From Cyanophora paradoxa (lineage: Eukaryota > Glaucocystophyceae > Cyanophorales > Cyanophoraceae), in assembly GCA_004431415.1 (NCBI GenBank), contig QPMI01000436.1, positions 582,298 through 646,297 on the forward strand: 64,000 nucleotides of DNA, given 5' to 3'. The position numbers were made by a program, and so were the translations under genes. Below, in pieces: positions 22,590 through 34,072 of the stretch. The notes beneath the pieces were generated by a model that was not told the origin of the DNA, did not search any database, and saw nothing but the letters and a program-made list of their open reading frames with translations. Within the stretch, counting starts at the first letter, position 1. Every line of letters starts with the position of its first letter.

Positions 22590-23490
22590 CTTGGACCGCC
22601 CTCGAGCTCACGCTGCTCCAATTCTCAGGACGCCCTTCACAACATGGTGGATGATGTCAACCTCATCTGGGCTCTGAGGGCAACTGGCTTTCCTGACGTC
22701 GCGCGGGTCGTCGAATTCAGAGCAGGTTCGGCGTATGATCGTTCGCATTCACGCTTCGGCTGCTTGAATCATCCTTAAACTCGTTTTTGCGGCAGTACGG
22801 AAGGACGTGCCCGAGAGTTTGCAGCACTTAGCGCCTTTCAATTGCACCGTCCGCGTAGGCGTGTAAGAATCGGGCCGCTGGCTGGCTTCAGACCAGAGTT
22901 TTGTTTGCAATTGCGCCGCCGCAGCAAATAGAACTAAATGGCTTTGCATGTAAATAATCCGCAACAGCTTTTCGCACTACCAAAGCGCCCCCTGTCGTGC
23001 ATTGCAATTGCGGCGCCGCTGCGCACTGCGGCATGCCACTGGGCCAGGCTGGCTTGAGCCTCGAACCAGGTGCGCCTAGGCCTGCATGAGCCTGTCCGAC
23101 GGTTTGTATTGATAGCAAGCCGCGTAGCTATAGAAGCCTGGAGCTGCGCTAAGCGCTAGCTAGCGCTGGCTATATATGGACCTGGCTGGCTATATATAGC
23201 CAGCCAGGACCAGCTGGCTATATATGGACCTGCAGCTGGCAGAGCTCGAGCTAGCGCGCGCGCGTAACTTAGTAACTCGTGGTCGACGCGCGCCCTTACG
23301 CTCGTGGTCGACGGGCGCCCGTACGTTTACCCGGCCCGGCCCCGCATGCGTGCCCGCCGTCCGCGGTGTGCTCGTGTACATGTGGGCGCCGGCCAGCTAT
23401 TTCTGGTCCGGATCGACGGGCCGGGGATACACCTGCAGACGGGCCGGGGTACACGTATACGTAGTGCGGGCGCGCGCGGGCCGCCAGGGT
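22590..23490. other. Spacer with CTGGCTATATA repeats
   Basis: AT-richer DNA contains four to five copies of GGCTATATATGGACCTG-like units around 23160-23235 and degenerate GTGGTCGACG repeats near 23280-23310. No supported gene apart from a possible exon at 22629-22730. Confidence 0.4.
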
Positions 23491-23494
23491 ACGG

Positions 23495-26400
23495 CTACTT
23501 GAAGTAGGCGACGGTGAGGCCGCCGCCGCCCTCCTTGGCCACCTCGTAGCGCGCCACCAGCGGGTGCGAACGAAGGAAGTCGTGCACGGCAGCCTTGGGG
23601 GGGGGGGGGGGGGGGGGGGAGGAGGAAGGGGGAGGGAGGGGGGAATCAGGACCGGACTCGGGAAGGCGCATGCCCGGGGGAAGGAGGCCCGGGCCGGGTC
23701 CCACCTTGAGCTGGCCGGTGCCGTGGCCGTGGATGACGTAGACGACGTCGGAGACGGCGTGGGCGCGGTTCAGGCGCCGCTCCAGCTCCGCCTCCGCGTC
23801 GTCCACCCGCATGCCCCGCTGCCGAGGACGAGGACGAGGGGTTAGAGGGTAGGAGGTAGGCAGTGGCAGGCGAAGGCCTAGGGGTGAGTAAGCTATAGGC
23901 TATGTAGATGTATGTCGGCGAGGATGTAGCAGGCGAATTGAAGGGGTAATGTAAGCTTTAGGGGAGGGGGCATGCCTAGATAGTTGATAGGAAGGCGGAT
24001 AGATAGATTAGCTATAGATAGCTATAGATAGAAGAGATTGGAGGGGATGAGACTCTGAGATTGGCAGGCACCAGGTCGGCGGTGTTGGCGTCCATGCGGA
24101 CGGCCACCGGCTTCCGCTTCTAGCTCTTAGGCTTAAGCGAATAATGTAGTAACAAGGCTTCTTCTCTTAGAAGAAGAATAATAGGAGCTTCTAGAATAAT
24201 ATAATATGAGCACCAGGTCGGCGGTGTTAGCGTCCATGCGGACGGTCATCGGCTCCCGCTTCTTCGCGTTCGCGGGGCCCCCGCTCACCGGCGCCGAAGA
24301 GCGCACCTGCGCGTGCGAGCGCCGTCAGAGACCGCCAGCCTGGCCGAGCCCACTGCTTCTAGCTAGATGCTATAGCTGGCGTCAATGCGGCGGGCGGCGG
24401 GCGGCGGGCGGCGGGCAGCCGCAGACTTGGCCGAGCCAAGCCTAGCGCCCAGCTGACTTAGCCGAGCCTAGCTATAGGTGCTAGGGCAGGCCTAGCGTGC
24501 ACGAGCGCCTAGCCTAGCACGCGTGCAGGCCGGGCGCGCCGGGCGCGCCAGGCTGACAAATCTAGTCTACCCGATGAGGGGCGCCGGAGAGAGAGCCTGT
24601 AACCTAGCCCGGCCCCGCTAGCTAAAATAGCCCGCCCCAGGCTTACCGTCACGGATCCCGTCGGCGGCTTGCCCTTTGCCTTGGGGGACGGTGGCGCCGC
24701 CGCCGCGGCCGCGGCCGCCGCCGCGGCCGCCGCGGCCTTGGCCTGCTTCTTGCTGCTCGCGCGGGCCTCCCCCGCGCCACTGCGCACGGCGGGAAATGTG
24801 AGAAAAGCAGAGGCGGGCGGCGCGCCCGCGCTGGAGACCCCCTCTCTCCGGATAACTGCCCCGCCCCCCGCCCCCGAACGGCCCCATGGACCTGCAGCTA
24901 CAGCTCCCAGGGCGTCCCCTCGGAGGGCTTTCAGCTAGCCGGGTACGGGTCCTGGACCGCGCGGATTCGAACCCGGGCTCTGGGACAGGCTAGCCTAAGT
25001 GCGGCAGTGGCGGGCGCCGCGCGCTCAAGAGCGTCGGACGGACCTGGATTCAGGGGCGGGCCCCGGGCTCTCCGCCCCGCACGACCCAGGGGCCTATTTA
25101 TAGCTCCCACGCGCTTCTAGAACACGAGTGGGGCGGACCTGGACTCGGGGGCGGGCCCCGGGCTCTCCGGGGCGACGCCGGCGGGTACGCCGTCCACGCT
25201 GAAGACCTCGTGCAGCGGCACCTGGGGGGGGGGGAGGCAGGAGGTCAGCGTGTACCCCCTCCAGCCCCGGCGCGGCCCCCCCTTTCCCCAACGACTGTAC
25301 CCCCGCCCTGCAGGCCAGTACCCCCGCCGGCCCGTACCCCCCCCCCCCCCCCCCCCCCCGCCCGCACCCCGGCGCACCTTCATCTTCATGAGGCCGACGG
25401 AGACGAGGACCTCGCCCCCGCTGCGAGGGGGCGCCCCCCGGCCCCGGCGGTCAGTCGGCGCAAGAAAGCTGGAGGAAAGGAGCGACGATCTCATAGGCGG
25501 CGAAGGGGGCGCGGGGCGGGGCGCGATCACACACCCCCCACGGATCCTAGGGGATGAGTCTAGATCTAGACGAGGGCCTCGCCCCCGCTGCGAAGGGGCG
25601 CGCCCGGCTCCGGCCCCGGTCAGGGCCTCCGGGGAGCGCAGAGCTGGAAGACAGGATCCTAGGGGTTGAGCCTAGGCTTTCTGAAGAGCGGCAGATCTCA
25701 TATGCGGCGAGAGAGCGCAGAGAGCTGGAAGAAAGCGGCGCTGATCTCATAGGCGGCAGAGAAGATTGCGCAGACCCAGGATCTGGAGAGCGCGGGGCGG
25801 CGCCCTATCGCGGATCCTAGGCCTAGGGCCTAGCCTAGGCTAGGGCTTCTGGAGAGCGAGCCTTCTAGCGGGGCGGGGCGGCTAGAGCCCATCCTAGGGG
25901 GGCCTAGCCTAGGGCTTCCTTCTTGCGGGGCGGGGTGGACGGACGGACCTGGGCTCGGCGGCGATCTCGCCGCCCGACCCGAGGCGCTTGACCGTGACGC
26001 GGTCCCCCACCCGCGGCACGTACAGCTGCGCCCCGCCCCGCGGCCCCCGTCAGCGTTCGGCGTTGGGCGGGAGGAGTGGCTGCCCGAGCTTAAGCAGGCG
26101 GGGAGCGAGGGAGGGGGGAGTGGGCGGGCGGGCGGGCGGATCTATCCTTTCCCCAATCCCGAGGATCTAACCGGCGCTCGGATCGAATCTGCCCCATCTA
26201 ATTTCGTCTCGATCCTCTAATCCACCCGGCGGACCTCGGAGGCCTCGAGCTCGCCCGAGGCGAGGCGCTCCGGCGTGTACTTCGCCGCGATCTCTTCCAC
26301 GCTGAGGCGCGCCCGCTGCGCCGCCCGCCCGCCCTGCCCGCCCCGCGCGTGAGGGGAGGGGCGTGAGAGAGGAAGGTTTTGGGGATTTGAGCAGCACACG

Positions 26401-29400
26401 AGGCGCCACGGCGGGGGAAGGAGGCTTTAGGGGACGCAACCAACGTCTAGGGATTCCAGGGACCAAGCGCGAGAAGCCCAGAGGCAGTATATAACCAGAG
26501 ACAAGCTCCGGCTCTGCTCCGGGGCGGAGCCTGCTGGAGGCCTAGATATATTTAGAATCTAATCATAAATCCGGCACCTGGCCACCCTGCTGGAGGCCGC
26601 GGATGACGGCGGCGATCTCCGCGCGCGCCTCCGCCGCCGCCTCCCCCACCGCCCGCTCCTGCCGCCCCAAGGTCGGACCGAGGCGGGAGAGAATGGCAGA
26701 GGGAAGGCCGAGAACCAGGCGGGCCTCTAGAGCGAGGAGCGCAGGGCGGGTTATGAGCAGGCTTACGCTAGCTTATGAACCTAAGAACTTCGACTAAGAA
26801 CTTCGCAAGCATAAGCTTGCGCAAGCTTGAATCGGCTAATGCGCTTTCTAGCTTTGGCTTCGGCTCAAGGCGGGCGGACCTGGGCCTCGCGGAGCTCGCG
26901 CTCGCGCGCCTCGAGCCGCCGCTGCTTCTCCAGCAGCTGCCGCCGCGCCCCGAGTCAGAATAGCGGGACCGGCAGGCCCAGGGGCGCGGAAATGGAGCGC
27001 GGGGAGGGGGTGGGGGAGAGGGTACGGGGTTGGAAGAGGGGGGTGGGGGTGGGGCGGGTGGAGGGGTTGGAAGGAGGGTGGGGGGTAGGGGATAGGAGAG
27101 ATTGGAAGGAGGGTGGGGGGTAGGGGATGGGTTGGGGGGCGGGAGGTGGGGTGGGGTAAGGGGTGGGGGTGTCGGAAGGAGGGGTAGATGGGGCGGGGGT
27201 GGGAGGGGAGTAGGAGATTGGAAGGACGCGGGGGTGGGGGTTGTAACGAGAGGGGGGGGGGGGGAGGGTGGGAAGGCGGGGGAGGGGGTACGGACCTTCT
27301 GCTGGAGGGCGTCGGCCTCGGCGAGGCGGGCGCGGGCCGCCTCGTTGCGCGCCTCGAGCTCCCGCCGCTCCCGCTCCATCGCCACGATCACCTGGGGGGG
27401 GGGGGGGGGGGGGGGGAGGGGGGAGCGGTGTCAGATGAGCGAGCGCAGCACGCACGCCGCCCTGCTGTGGCCGGGCGAGGGCGGGCGGGCGGATGGATGG
27501 AGGCGAGAGAGGCGGCTCGAGATCTCTGCGGCCCGCAAGCGCTCTCTCTTCTCGTCTAAACGGGCGGCCCCGCTCGAAGCTAGGCTCGCCTCGGCGATCG
27601 TGGCGACCCGGCGGGCGGGGCGGGGCCCCTCACTCCCGTTCCTCCACTAAGAGGGGGAAAGGGACCTCTCCTCCCTTCTCTTCTAAGAAGACCCGCTTGA
27701 AGGTCACTCCCGCCCTTCCCGAAGACCAAAGAACAAAATCCATCGAAGGAACCCAAAGACCGCACCTCGTTCATGTCGACCTGGGGGCGGACGCTCCCCT
27801 CCTCGCCCCCGGCCTCCCCCGCCCCCACCAGCAGGCCCCGCGCCGCCTCCACGATCCCCTGCGAGGCGCAGGCGCGGGCAAGGTCAGGTCTGTAGGCTTA
27901 AAGGCTAGCTGCAGCTGGCCGTTAGCTATAGGGCGGCGTTAGGTTCCCCGGGCCCGTTAAGGTCAGGTTTGTAAGGGCGTTTGTAAGCGAGGCTCGCAAG
28001 GTCAGGTTTGTAATATGAGGGCCCGGCAAGGCCATGCTGGTTCATAAGGTTCGTAAGGCCTAGGTCAAGCAGGTCTCTTCAATTGCAAGGGCGGCGCCCC
28101 CCCTCCCTCCCCCCCCTCCCCTCACCTCCTCCATGCCGAGGCGCTCGGCGATGGCCAGCGCGTTGGAGCGGCCCGGGATGCCCCACAGCAGCCTGCGCGG
28201 GGGAAGGGGGAGGGAGGGGGAGGGGGTCAAAGCTTTCGGAGGGGACCGGAGGAGATCGAAGAGTGGAGGCGAGTGATCGTGAGACAAGGAAGCTTAAGAG
28301 GCCAGCACTCTAATTCAGAGGAGGGCGTTTATGGATCTAAGAGTCAAAGCGAGGGACTGCAGGGAGGGTGAGCGGGCGGGCGGTTGCGGACCGGTAGGTG
28401 GGGCCCAGAGTCGCGTCGTCGAACTCCACGCTCGCGTTCTCGAACCGCGCGTCCTGCGCACGCGGGATGAGAAATTTAAAGCTGAGGGGAGAAGGATAGA
28501 GGGATGGATTCTAATGAATTCTAATGGATGGCCGTAAATTTAAAGGTAATCGCACCTGGTACTTGAGGGTCTTGAGCTCGCCGAAGTGGGTCGTGGCGAG
28601 CGTCACCGCGGCGCGCCCCGCGAGGGCCCGGAGCAGGGCGATGCCGAGCGCCGCGCCCTCCTGCGGGTCCGTCCCGCCCCCGACCTGCCGGAGAGTCAAG
28701 TTTTAATACCATGATACGGTGCAGGTTCCTTTAGATCTTGTCTACAATCGCTGAAATAAAGCTAACGCAATTTCCCCGTTTCTTTCTTAGACGATTTGAG
28801 AGCGAATCCGAGGAGAGTGCGGACCTCGTCGAGGAGGACGAGGGAGGAGGGCCCGGCGCGCGCCAGGATCCGCCGGATCCGCCGCACGTGCCCCGAGAAC
28901 GTCGACAGGCTGCAGCCAGTCACCCGAAAAGGTCAGAGGGAGAACACGCTGTAGGGGGAAGGGTAGGATCCTGGGCCTTTTAGACGACACGACTTCTAGA
29001 CGATCCATAAGCACAATCTAGCTAGATAGTCTCTTAATAACAGCAACGAGGACGCGCCTCTGGACGAGCTTGAGACTTGAGACAAAGTTACGACATGAGT
29101 TTAAGAAATACGATCCGTAAGCTTATAATTAAGCACGATGTAGTATCTATCTTAATAAGATAAAAACAGCAACGAGGACGCGCCTCTGGACGATGGACTG
29201 CTCGTCACCGATGTCCGCGAGGACGGCGTCGAACCTGCGCGCGGGGGGACCCGCGCCCGTCAGAGGGGCGCCCCACGGCCCAGGCCCTAGGGGGGCCCAG
29301 GCGGGCCCAGGCTTCTTCGCCGCGCGAGGGGGACCAGAACCCTTCAGCTCAGCCCTTCAGAGGGGCGCCCCCAGGCCCAGGCCTAGGCCTCCAGCTTAGC

Positions 29401-32400
29401 TTGCCTTGCCCCTAGGCCTAGGCCTAGGCCCAGGCGCAGAGTCTCCAGGCTGGGGCAGGACGGCGTCGGAGCGCGCACCAGGGGAGCTCGGCCGGCTCCT
29501 CGGCAGCGACGAACATCCCCGCCTTCGCCATCAGGCACGCCAGGCCAACCTGCGCGGTCGGAGGGGCGGGGGGCGAGGGGCGGTGTCAGGGCACTGCAGC
29601 TGTAGCTAGATCTAGAGCTTTGTATAGGATCGCGAGGCGGAAAATGTAATTTGCTAGAGAGGCAGTCCAGCCTGGGGTAGCTATATCGAATATTAGGCTG
29701 GGCTGCCTAATATTCGCTCTAAACGGACGGCGCCCACGTGCGTGGCGCACCGTCTTGAGGGAGACGGTCTATCCACCCAAGGTTGGGCTGGCTAATATTC
29801 TAATACTAATACTACTACTAATAGTCTAAATAGGATCGCTGGCTGAAAGGACGTCTTAATAGCTGAGGGCGCACCGTCTTGAGGGCGACGGTCGGTAGCT
29901 AGATCTAGAGCTTTGTATAGGATCGCTTTAAGCTTTAAGCAATATATAGGATCATTTGCTAGAGGCAGTCCAGCCTGGGGTAGCTATATATAGAATAATT
30001 GGGCGCACGGTCTTGAGGGCGACGGTATACACAGGGACCCTACAGCTATACACAGGGACCCTAGGACAGCTGTGTATAGGATCTTCAATGAGCTACCTAG
30101 AGGACCCTAGTCTTTTCTCTTTTCTCAAAAGATCTCTCTAAAAGGACGTCTTAATATATATTAACAGCTGAGGGAGGGCGCACCGTCTTAAGGGCGACGG
30201 TCTTGCCGCCCGTGTTGGGCCCCGTGATGGTCACCACGCGCAGGCCGGGCGCCAGCGCCACGTCGATCGGCACCGGCGCCGGGCCGCCCTGAGACAGAAA
30301 GAGGGTGAGAACGGGCGGCGTCCCCTCTAGCCAAGCGTAGCCGCCCCGGAGAGAGAAAGAGCGCGCGCGGCGCGCGCAGACAGACAGACACGGATCCAGT
30401 CCCAGCCTAGCGTACAACCCCCCCCCCCCCCCCCCCCCCCCCCCGTACCTCTTTCTCGTGCTGCCAGACGAGCAGCGGGTGCCGGCACCGCGTCAGGTAC
30501 AGCCGGCCCGCCCCCTCTGCCGGGCGAGGGAGCTGAGCAATGGAGACGAGCAGGTGCGGGCATTTATGTATGTATGCGCCGCACACACCTCCGGAGGGGG
30601 GCGCGAGGGCCGGGGCGGAGGCGCGGAGCCAGCGGGCGTAGCGAGCGCGCGCCGTGGCGCAGTCGAGCGCCGTAACGATCTCCACGAGCGTCGAGATGTC
30701 GGGCCAGACCTGCGGGGGGAGGGGGGGGGCTCAGGGAGGGGTGGAAGCCTGCTTGGGCTCGCAGTGGCTAACGAGCCAGCGCAAGGGGCGCGGCAGACCT
30801 AAGAGGGGGAGGGGGGGGGAGGGGGCGGATGGCTCGGGTAGAGGTGGGACGAGGGGGCCTGGAGGGCGGCTCGCGCTCTCTAAAGACCCGAGACGGGGCG
30901 GGGGCGGGGGCGGGGCGGGACGAGCTATCGAGCTAACGAGCTAACGCAAGGTTGGCGAGCATAACTCATGGAGACGGGTTCTAAAGACTAAAGACGGGGG
31001 TGGAGAGGGCGGGGGGGTACAGGGCGCGCCTCGCGGACGCGGTCGGAGAGGGCGAGGAGGACCTCGCGGACGGCCTCCTCCTCCGCCCGCGCCAGCTGCC
31101 GCAGCGCGTTGTTCACCGTCACCGCCTGCGCCGGGGGTATGGGTTAGACGGGGGAGGGGGGGTGCGGGCGAGAGAGAGAGAGAGCGAGGCGGGACAGGGC
31201 GAGGCGGAGGAGGAGAGCGAGCCATAGGGCGGGGGGGGGGGGGGGGGGTGAGGCGGGGAGGGGGGTGCGGGCGAGAGAGAGAGAGCGAGGCCGGGGCGGG
31301 CGGCGGCAGTGCGGGCCTGGCGGGGCCTCTAGGGGGTGGGTTGGGTGGGGGGGGGGCGGGGGGGGGGCGGGGGGGTGGACCCAAGCGGGCCTGCTGGGCT
31401 CGACAATGAGGCTGCTAGGGGGTACATCTCCAACGAGGAGGGCCCGAACCCCTTCTAGCCCGGGGGCTCCCGGGGAGGGGGGGTGAGGGCGAGAGAGAGA
31501 GAGAGAGAGCGAAGCGAGAGAGAGCGGGCGGGCCTAAGGGCGGGCCCTCAAGACGGGCCTAGAGGGGCCCCTTCTAGCCCCCCGGGCGGGCCGGGGGGAT
31601 GGGGGGGGGGAGGGGGAGGGGGGGGGCGGGCCTGCTGCGGCTCGACGAAGAGGGTCATGCCCGAGTTGGACACGTCCAGCACGATGCCACCGACCCTGCA
31701 GAGGGGGAGAGTTGGGTTGGGTGGGGTAGAGAGGGTAGGATTGGGGAGGGGGAGGGGGGCGAAGGTGCGGGGGTACGCACGCCTCCTTGGCGACGGCCTT
31801 GATGGGATCACGAAGCGGTCGTTGCGCGTCGTCACGATCGCCTCCTGCGACTTCGTGAGGGGGGGGGGGGGGGGGGGAGGGGTGGGGAGGAGGAGCCAGA
31901 GGGGGGGGGGGCGAAGTGATGGCATAGGAGGAGGGGAAGGGGGGGGGGGTGTAGGGCGGAGGGGGCGCTCAAGCTCTTCGGAGGGAGAGGGTGGGGGGTG
32001 AAGGGAAGGGGAGGGGAGGGGGGGAAGAGTGGGGGTACAGCGGGGCGCGCCTGGAGGGCGTCCTTGTACTTGACGAGGCAGCGCTGCATGATGTCCCGGG
32101 CCTTGCCGTACGCCTCCGCCTAGTTCGGGAAGGAGTTAGATAAGGTTATGAGGCTCAGTTTAGAATGGATGTGTTAGGTCGAGAGTTTCGGAAAGGAGTC
32201 AGAGAGGCTCAGAATGCTCATCCACTCTCTTTCGTTCAGAGTCTCTGTGCTTGGTGATCGGGCACCTTGCGGGCGCGGATCTGGGCCAGCTTCGGGCTCG
32301 CCCGGTCCTCCACCATCCCCTCCGGGTCCAGCGCGTTCTGTACCCCGGGGTTTAGGGGTGGGGGGCAGAGATCGGGGGTACGAAGCGTGCGAGCCTTGAT

Positions 32401-33250
32401 GGTGCGCTCGAGGTCGGGGTGGGTGGTGAGGCCCTCGACGAGGCCAAGGAGCGAGGGGAACGCCCCCTCGGCCCCCTCGATCCCCTCGATCTGGCGCCGC
32501 AGCTGCGCTCGCGCACGCGCGGAGCTCGGCTTGACTTTTGATCTCCGCCAAGGCGGGTTCGAATCCGGGCGGCGGCGGCGGCGGAAGCGCACCGCACGGG
32601 CGCCGGCGAGCGTCGTCGCCACGCCATACAGCTCGCGCCCCGTGAGGACGTACCCCTCGATCCGCACGCGCTGCGGCGGGGGTCGGCGCAAGGCCCCGGG
32701 GGGGGGGGGGGGGGGGGGGGGACGGGGGGTACGTGCCTTGACGGATTCGGCGATGTCGCGTATCCCCTCGTACTTGAGGTCGATGCCCCAGCGGTTCTCG
32801 ATCTCGTACACCTCCCGCGTCTCGCCCAGCAGCCGCTCGCTCTCCTCTGCGCGCGTGCGTCTCGTGAGCTCGAGGCGCAGCGGCGCGGCTGCGGGGCGCG
32901 CGGGCGCTCAAAGAGACCTCGGGTGGCGGCCGGGATGCCGGCGGGGCCCAGGGCGCGGCAGGCCGCGGCGCCGAGCTTCGTCGCCGCGAACGTGGCCAGG
33001 TGCTCGCAGACCTGCGCGCGCGACCGGCCTGAGGCGGCGCGGCGGGGGCGCGCCGTCTCGCGGCGAGGCGCACGCGGGACCACTCGAGCAGCTCCAGCGT
33101 CTCTTCCTGCACGGTCTTCTCGACCGCCGCGGCGCCGTCCGCCGGCGCCTCGCCCGCCTGCGGCACCGCAGACGCGCCTGGGGCGGAGGCGCCTGAGCGC
33201 GCTGCGCTGCGCTGGGCCGGCAGCGCCGAGCGCGTGCGCACGGGATTCGG
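23495..33250 (-). CDS. mutS2: MutS2-family ATPase/endonuclease, about 24 exons
   Basis: Coding islands read on the minus strand in MutS2 order: VQEETLELLEW (33.1 kb); CEHLATFAATKLG (33.0); YEIENRWGIDLKYEGI (32.8); EGYVLTGRELYGVA (32.65); LVEGLTTHPDLERTI (32.45); EGMVEDRASPKLAQIR (32.3); AIVTTRNDRFVIP (31.83); GGIVLDVSNSGMTLFVEPQ (31.65); the lever helix (31.1); VWPDISTLVEIV (30.7); Walker A GPNTGGKT (30.2); LMAKAGMFVAAEE (29.5); ADIGDEQS (29.2); STFSGHVRRI with Walker B SLVLLDEV (28.8-28.9); GGGTDPQEGAALG and ATTHFGELKTLKY (28.6); coiled coil (28.4-26.2); KOW-like strands (26.0-25.2); poly-Ala linker (24.7); Smr domain ending at 23495. MutS2 proteins bind branched DNA or stalled ribosomes; an organellar role is common in algae. 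The Ala/Arg/Ser/Pro-rich N terminus could be a transit peptide. The first exon is uncertain, and a one-base frameshift occurs at VIP/IKAVAKEA (31.81 kb). Confidence 0.85.
24067..24264 (-). mobile_element. Introner-like insertion with duplicated exon (copy 2)
   Basis: An 88-bp AT-rich insert (24122-24209) containing CTTCTTCTCTTAGAAGAA and CTTCTAGAATAATATAAT, matching the copy at 18.7 kb, lies between two about 55-bp copies of the exon encoding VRMDANTADLV (24067-24121 and 24210-24264, a few mismatches). The paralogous exon at about 18957 is single and has no insert. The downstream exon copy may be a decoy exon. Confidence 0.7.
25377..26036 (-). repeat. Near-identical block shared with 20430-21090
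   Basis: Runs almost base for base with 20430-21090, including restriction-like palindromes and intron sequence. It shows that the tandem MutS2 3' duplication covers introns and exons alike and is young, while flanking parts of the duplicated unit have diverged by indels in homopolymers. Confidence 0.85.
29041..29193. repeat. Duplicated exon edge plus flank in a MutS2 intron
   Basis: A unit of about 27 bp (CAGCAACGAGGACGCGCCTC and following bases) occurs at 29041-29067 and again at 29167-29193, where it leads into the exon encoding ADIGDEQS. Each is preceded by similar CTTAATAA/ACGATCC sequence, so a tandem duplication of roughly 125 bp with the exon boundary inside it is indicated. Confidence 0.65.
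29738..30203. repeat. Exon-edge copies scattered in a MutS2 intron
   Basis: The end of the Walker-A exon plus its splice donor (about 25 bp around GCGCACCGTCTT, 30178-30203) recurs at about 29740-29765, 29869-29893 and 30001-30026 inside the following intron, interleaved with repeats of CTAGATCTAGAGCTTTGTAT. The copies are 85-100% alike by eye. This looks like repeated local duplication that has stretched the intron. Confidence 0.75.
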
Positions 33251-33479
33251 GTGTGCGGGCCGTGCGGTCAGCGCGCCAGCGGAGGACCGGCCGGGCGATG
33301 CACAGCCGCCAGCCGGTCGCGGGGGCACCGAAGAAGGCCCGCGAGGCGCTCGCCCTCGCCGGTGCCGCGCGCGCCGGCGTCCTCGGCGCGCGCCATGCGG
33401 AATCGGTCCACGGACGCGACGCTAAGCAGCGCCCGATCGCAGGCACGGGGCTCACGAAGGAGCTCATTGCAAATTGCGG

Positions 33480-34060
33480 ATCCGCCGGATCGTCTGTCGG
33501 GGGTACGCGATGCTACTGTTTCCTGTACCCGGCGCTTGGGGCCGCAAGCTGCAGAAGCTGGATGGTCGGTTCCGGATTCACCGCGCATGCAGCTGCAGCC
33601 GCAGGCCTGCAGCTGCAGCAGAAGAGCTGCGCGATATAAGCCGCCTTCGACCGCCCCGCTCGAGCTCTTGATCGAAGGGCGCGCCCGCACGCGCGCAAAG
33701 CGTCATTCGATGGACGCCACGCGCTAGCGACTTTGCGCCCCGACGTCGACGGAGTGGCTCGTAGACGCGGCAGAGAGAGCGGATCGAGGCAGCCGCCGCC
33801 GGCCAGCCGATCGGGTTCCCGGCGGGACGGCCGCGGCCGCGGGAGCCAGTTCCCCAGCACGTTCGAGCTCCGATACGCGATCCGGCTGGCAAAGCGCGCT
33901 CTTTGGCGAACGATGTCGGCTGTGAATCCGGATCCCGCGATTTCGAACATGTACAGCGGGAGGAGTTGCGCGACGCATATGCAAGCTTAAGCGTCAGCGT
34001 AATTTTTATAAAACTAATGTGCACAACGTTAGGGAGCCGATCTGGCGTCGCTAACCGCGC
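33480..34060. other. Spacer between MutS2 and the next gene, no gene seen
   Basis: Divergent intergenic region: MutS2 reads left, the next gene reads right. It is moderately GC-rich with CTGCAGCTGC palindromes near 33590-33620. Overlapping frames on both strands lack domains. Confidence 0.45.
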
Positions 34061-34072
34061 ATCCCCCGCGCA

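Noticed and set aside
32555-32590. GGGTTCGAATCC resembling a tRNA T-loop (also 24950-24965 and 39484-39500)
   Set aside because: No matching acceptor, D or anticodon stems can be drawn at any of the three places; T stem pairing is short. Taken as chance palindromes.
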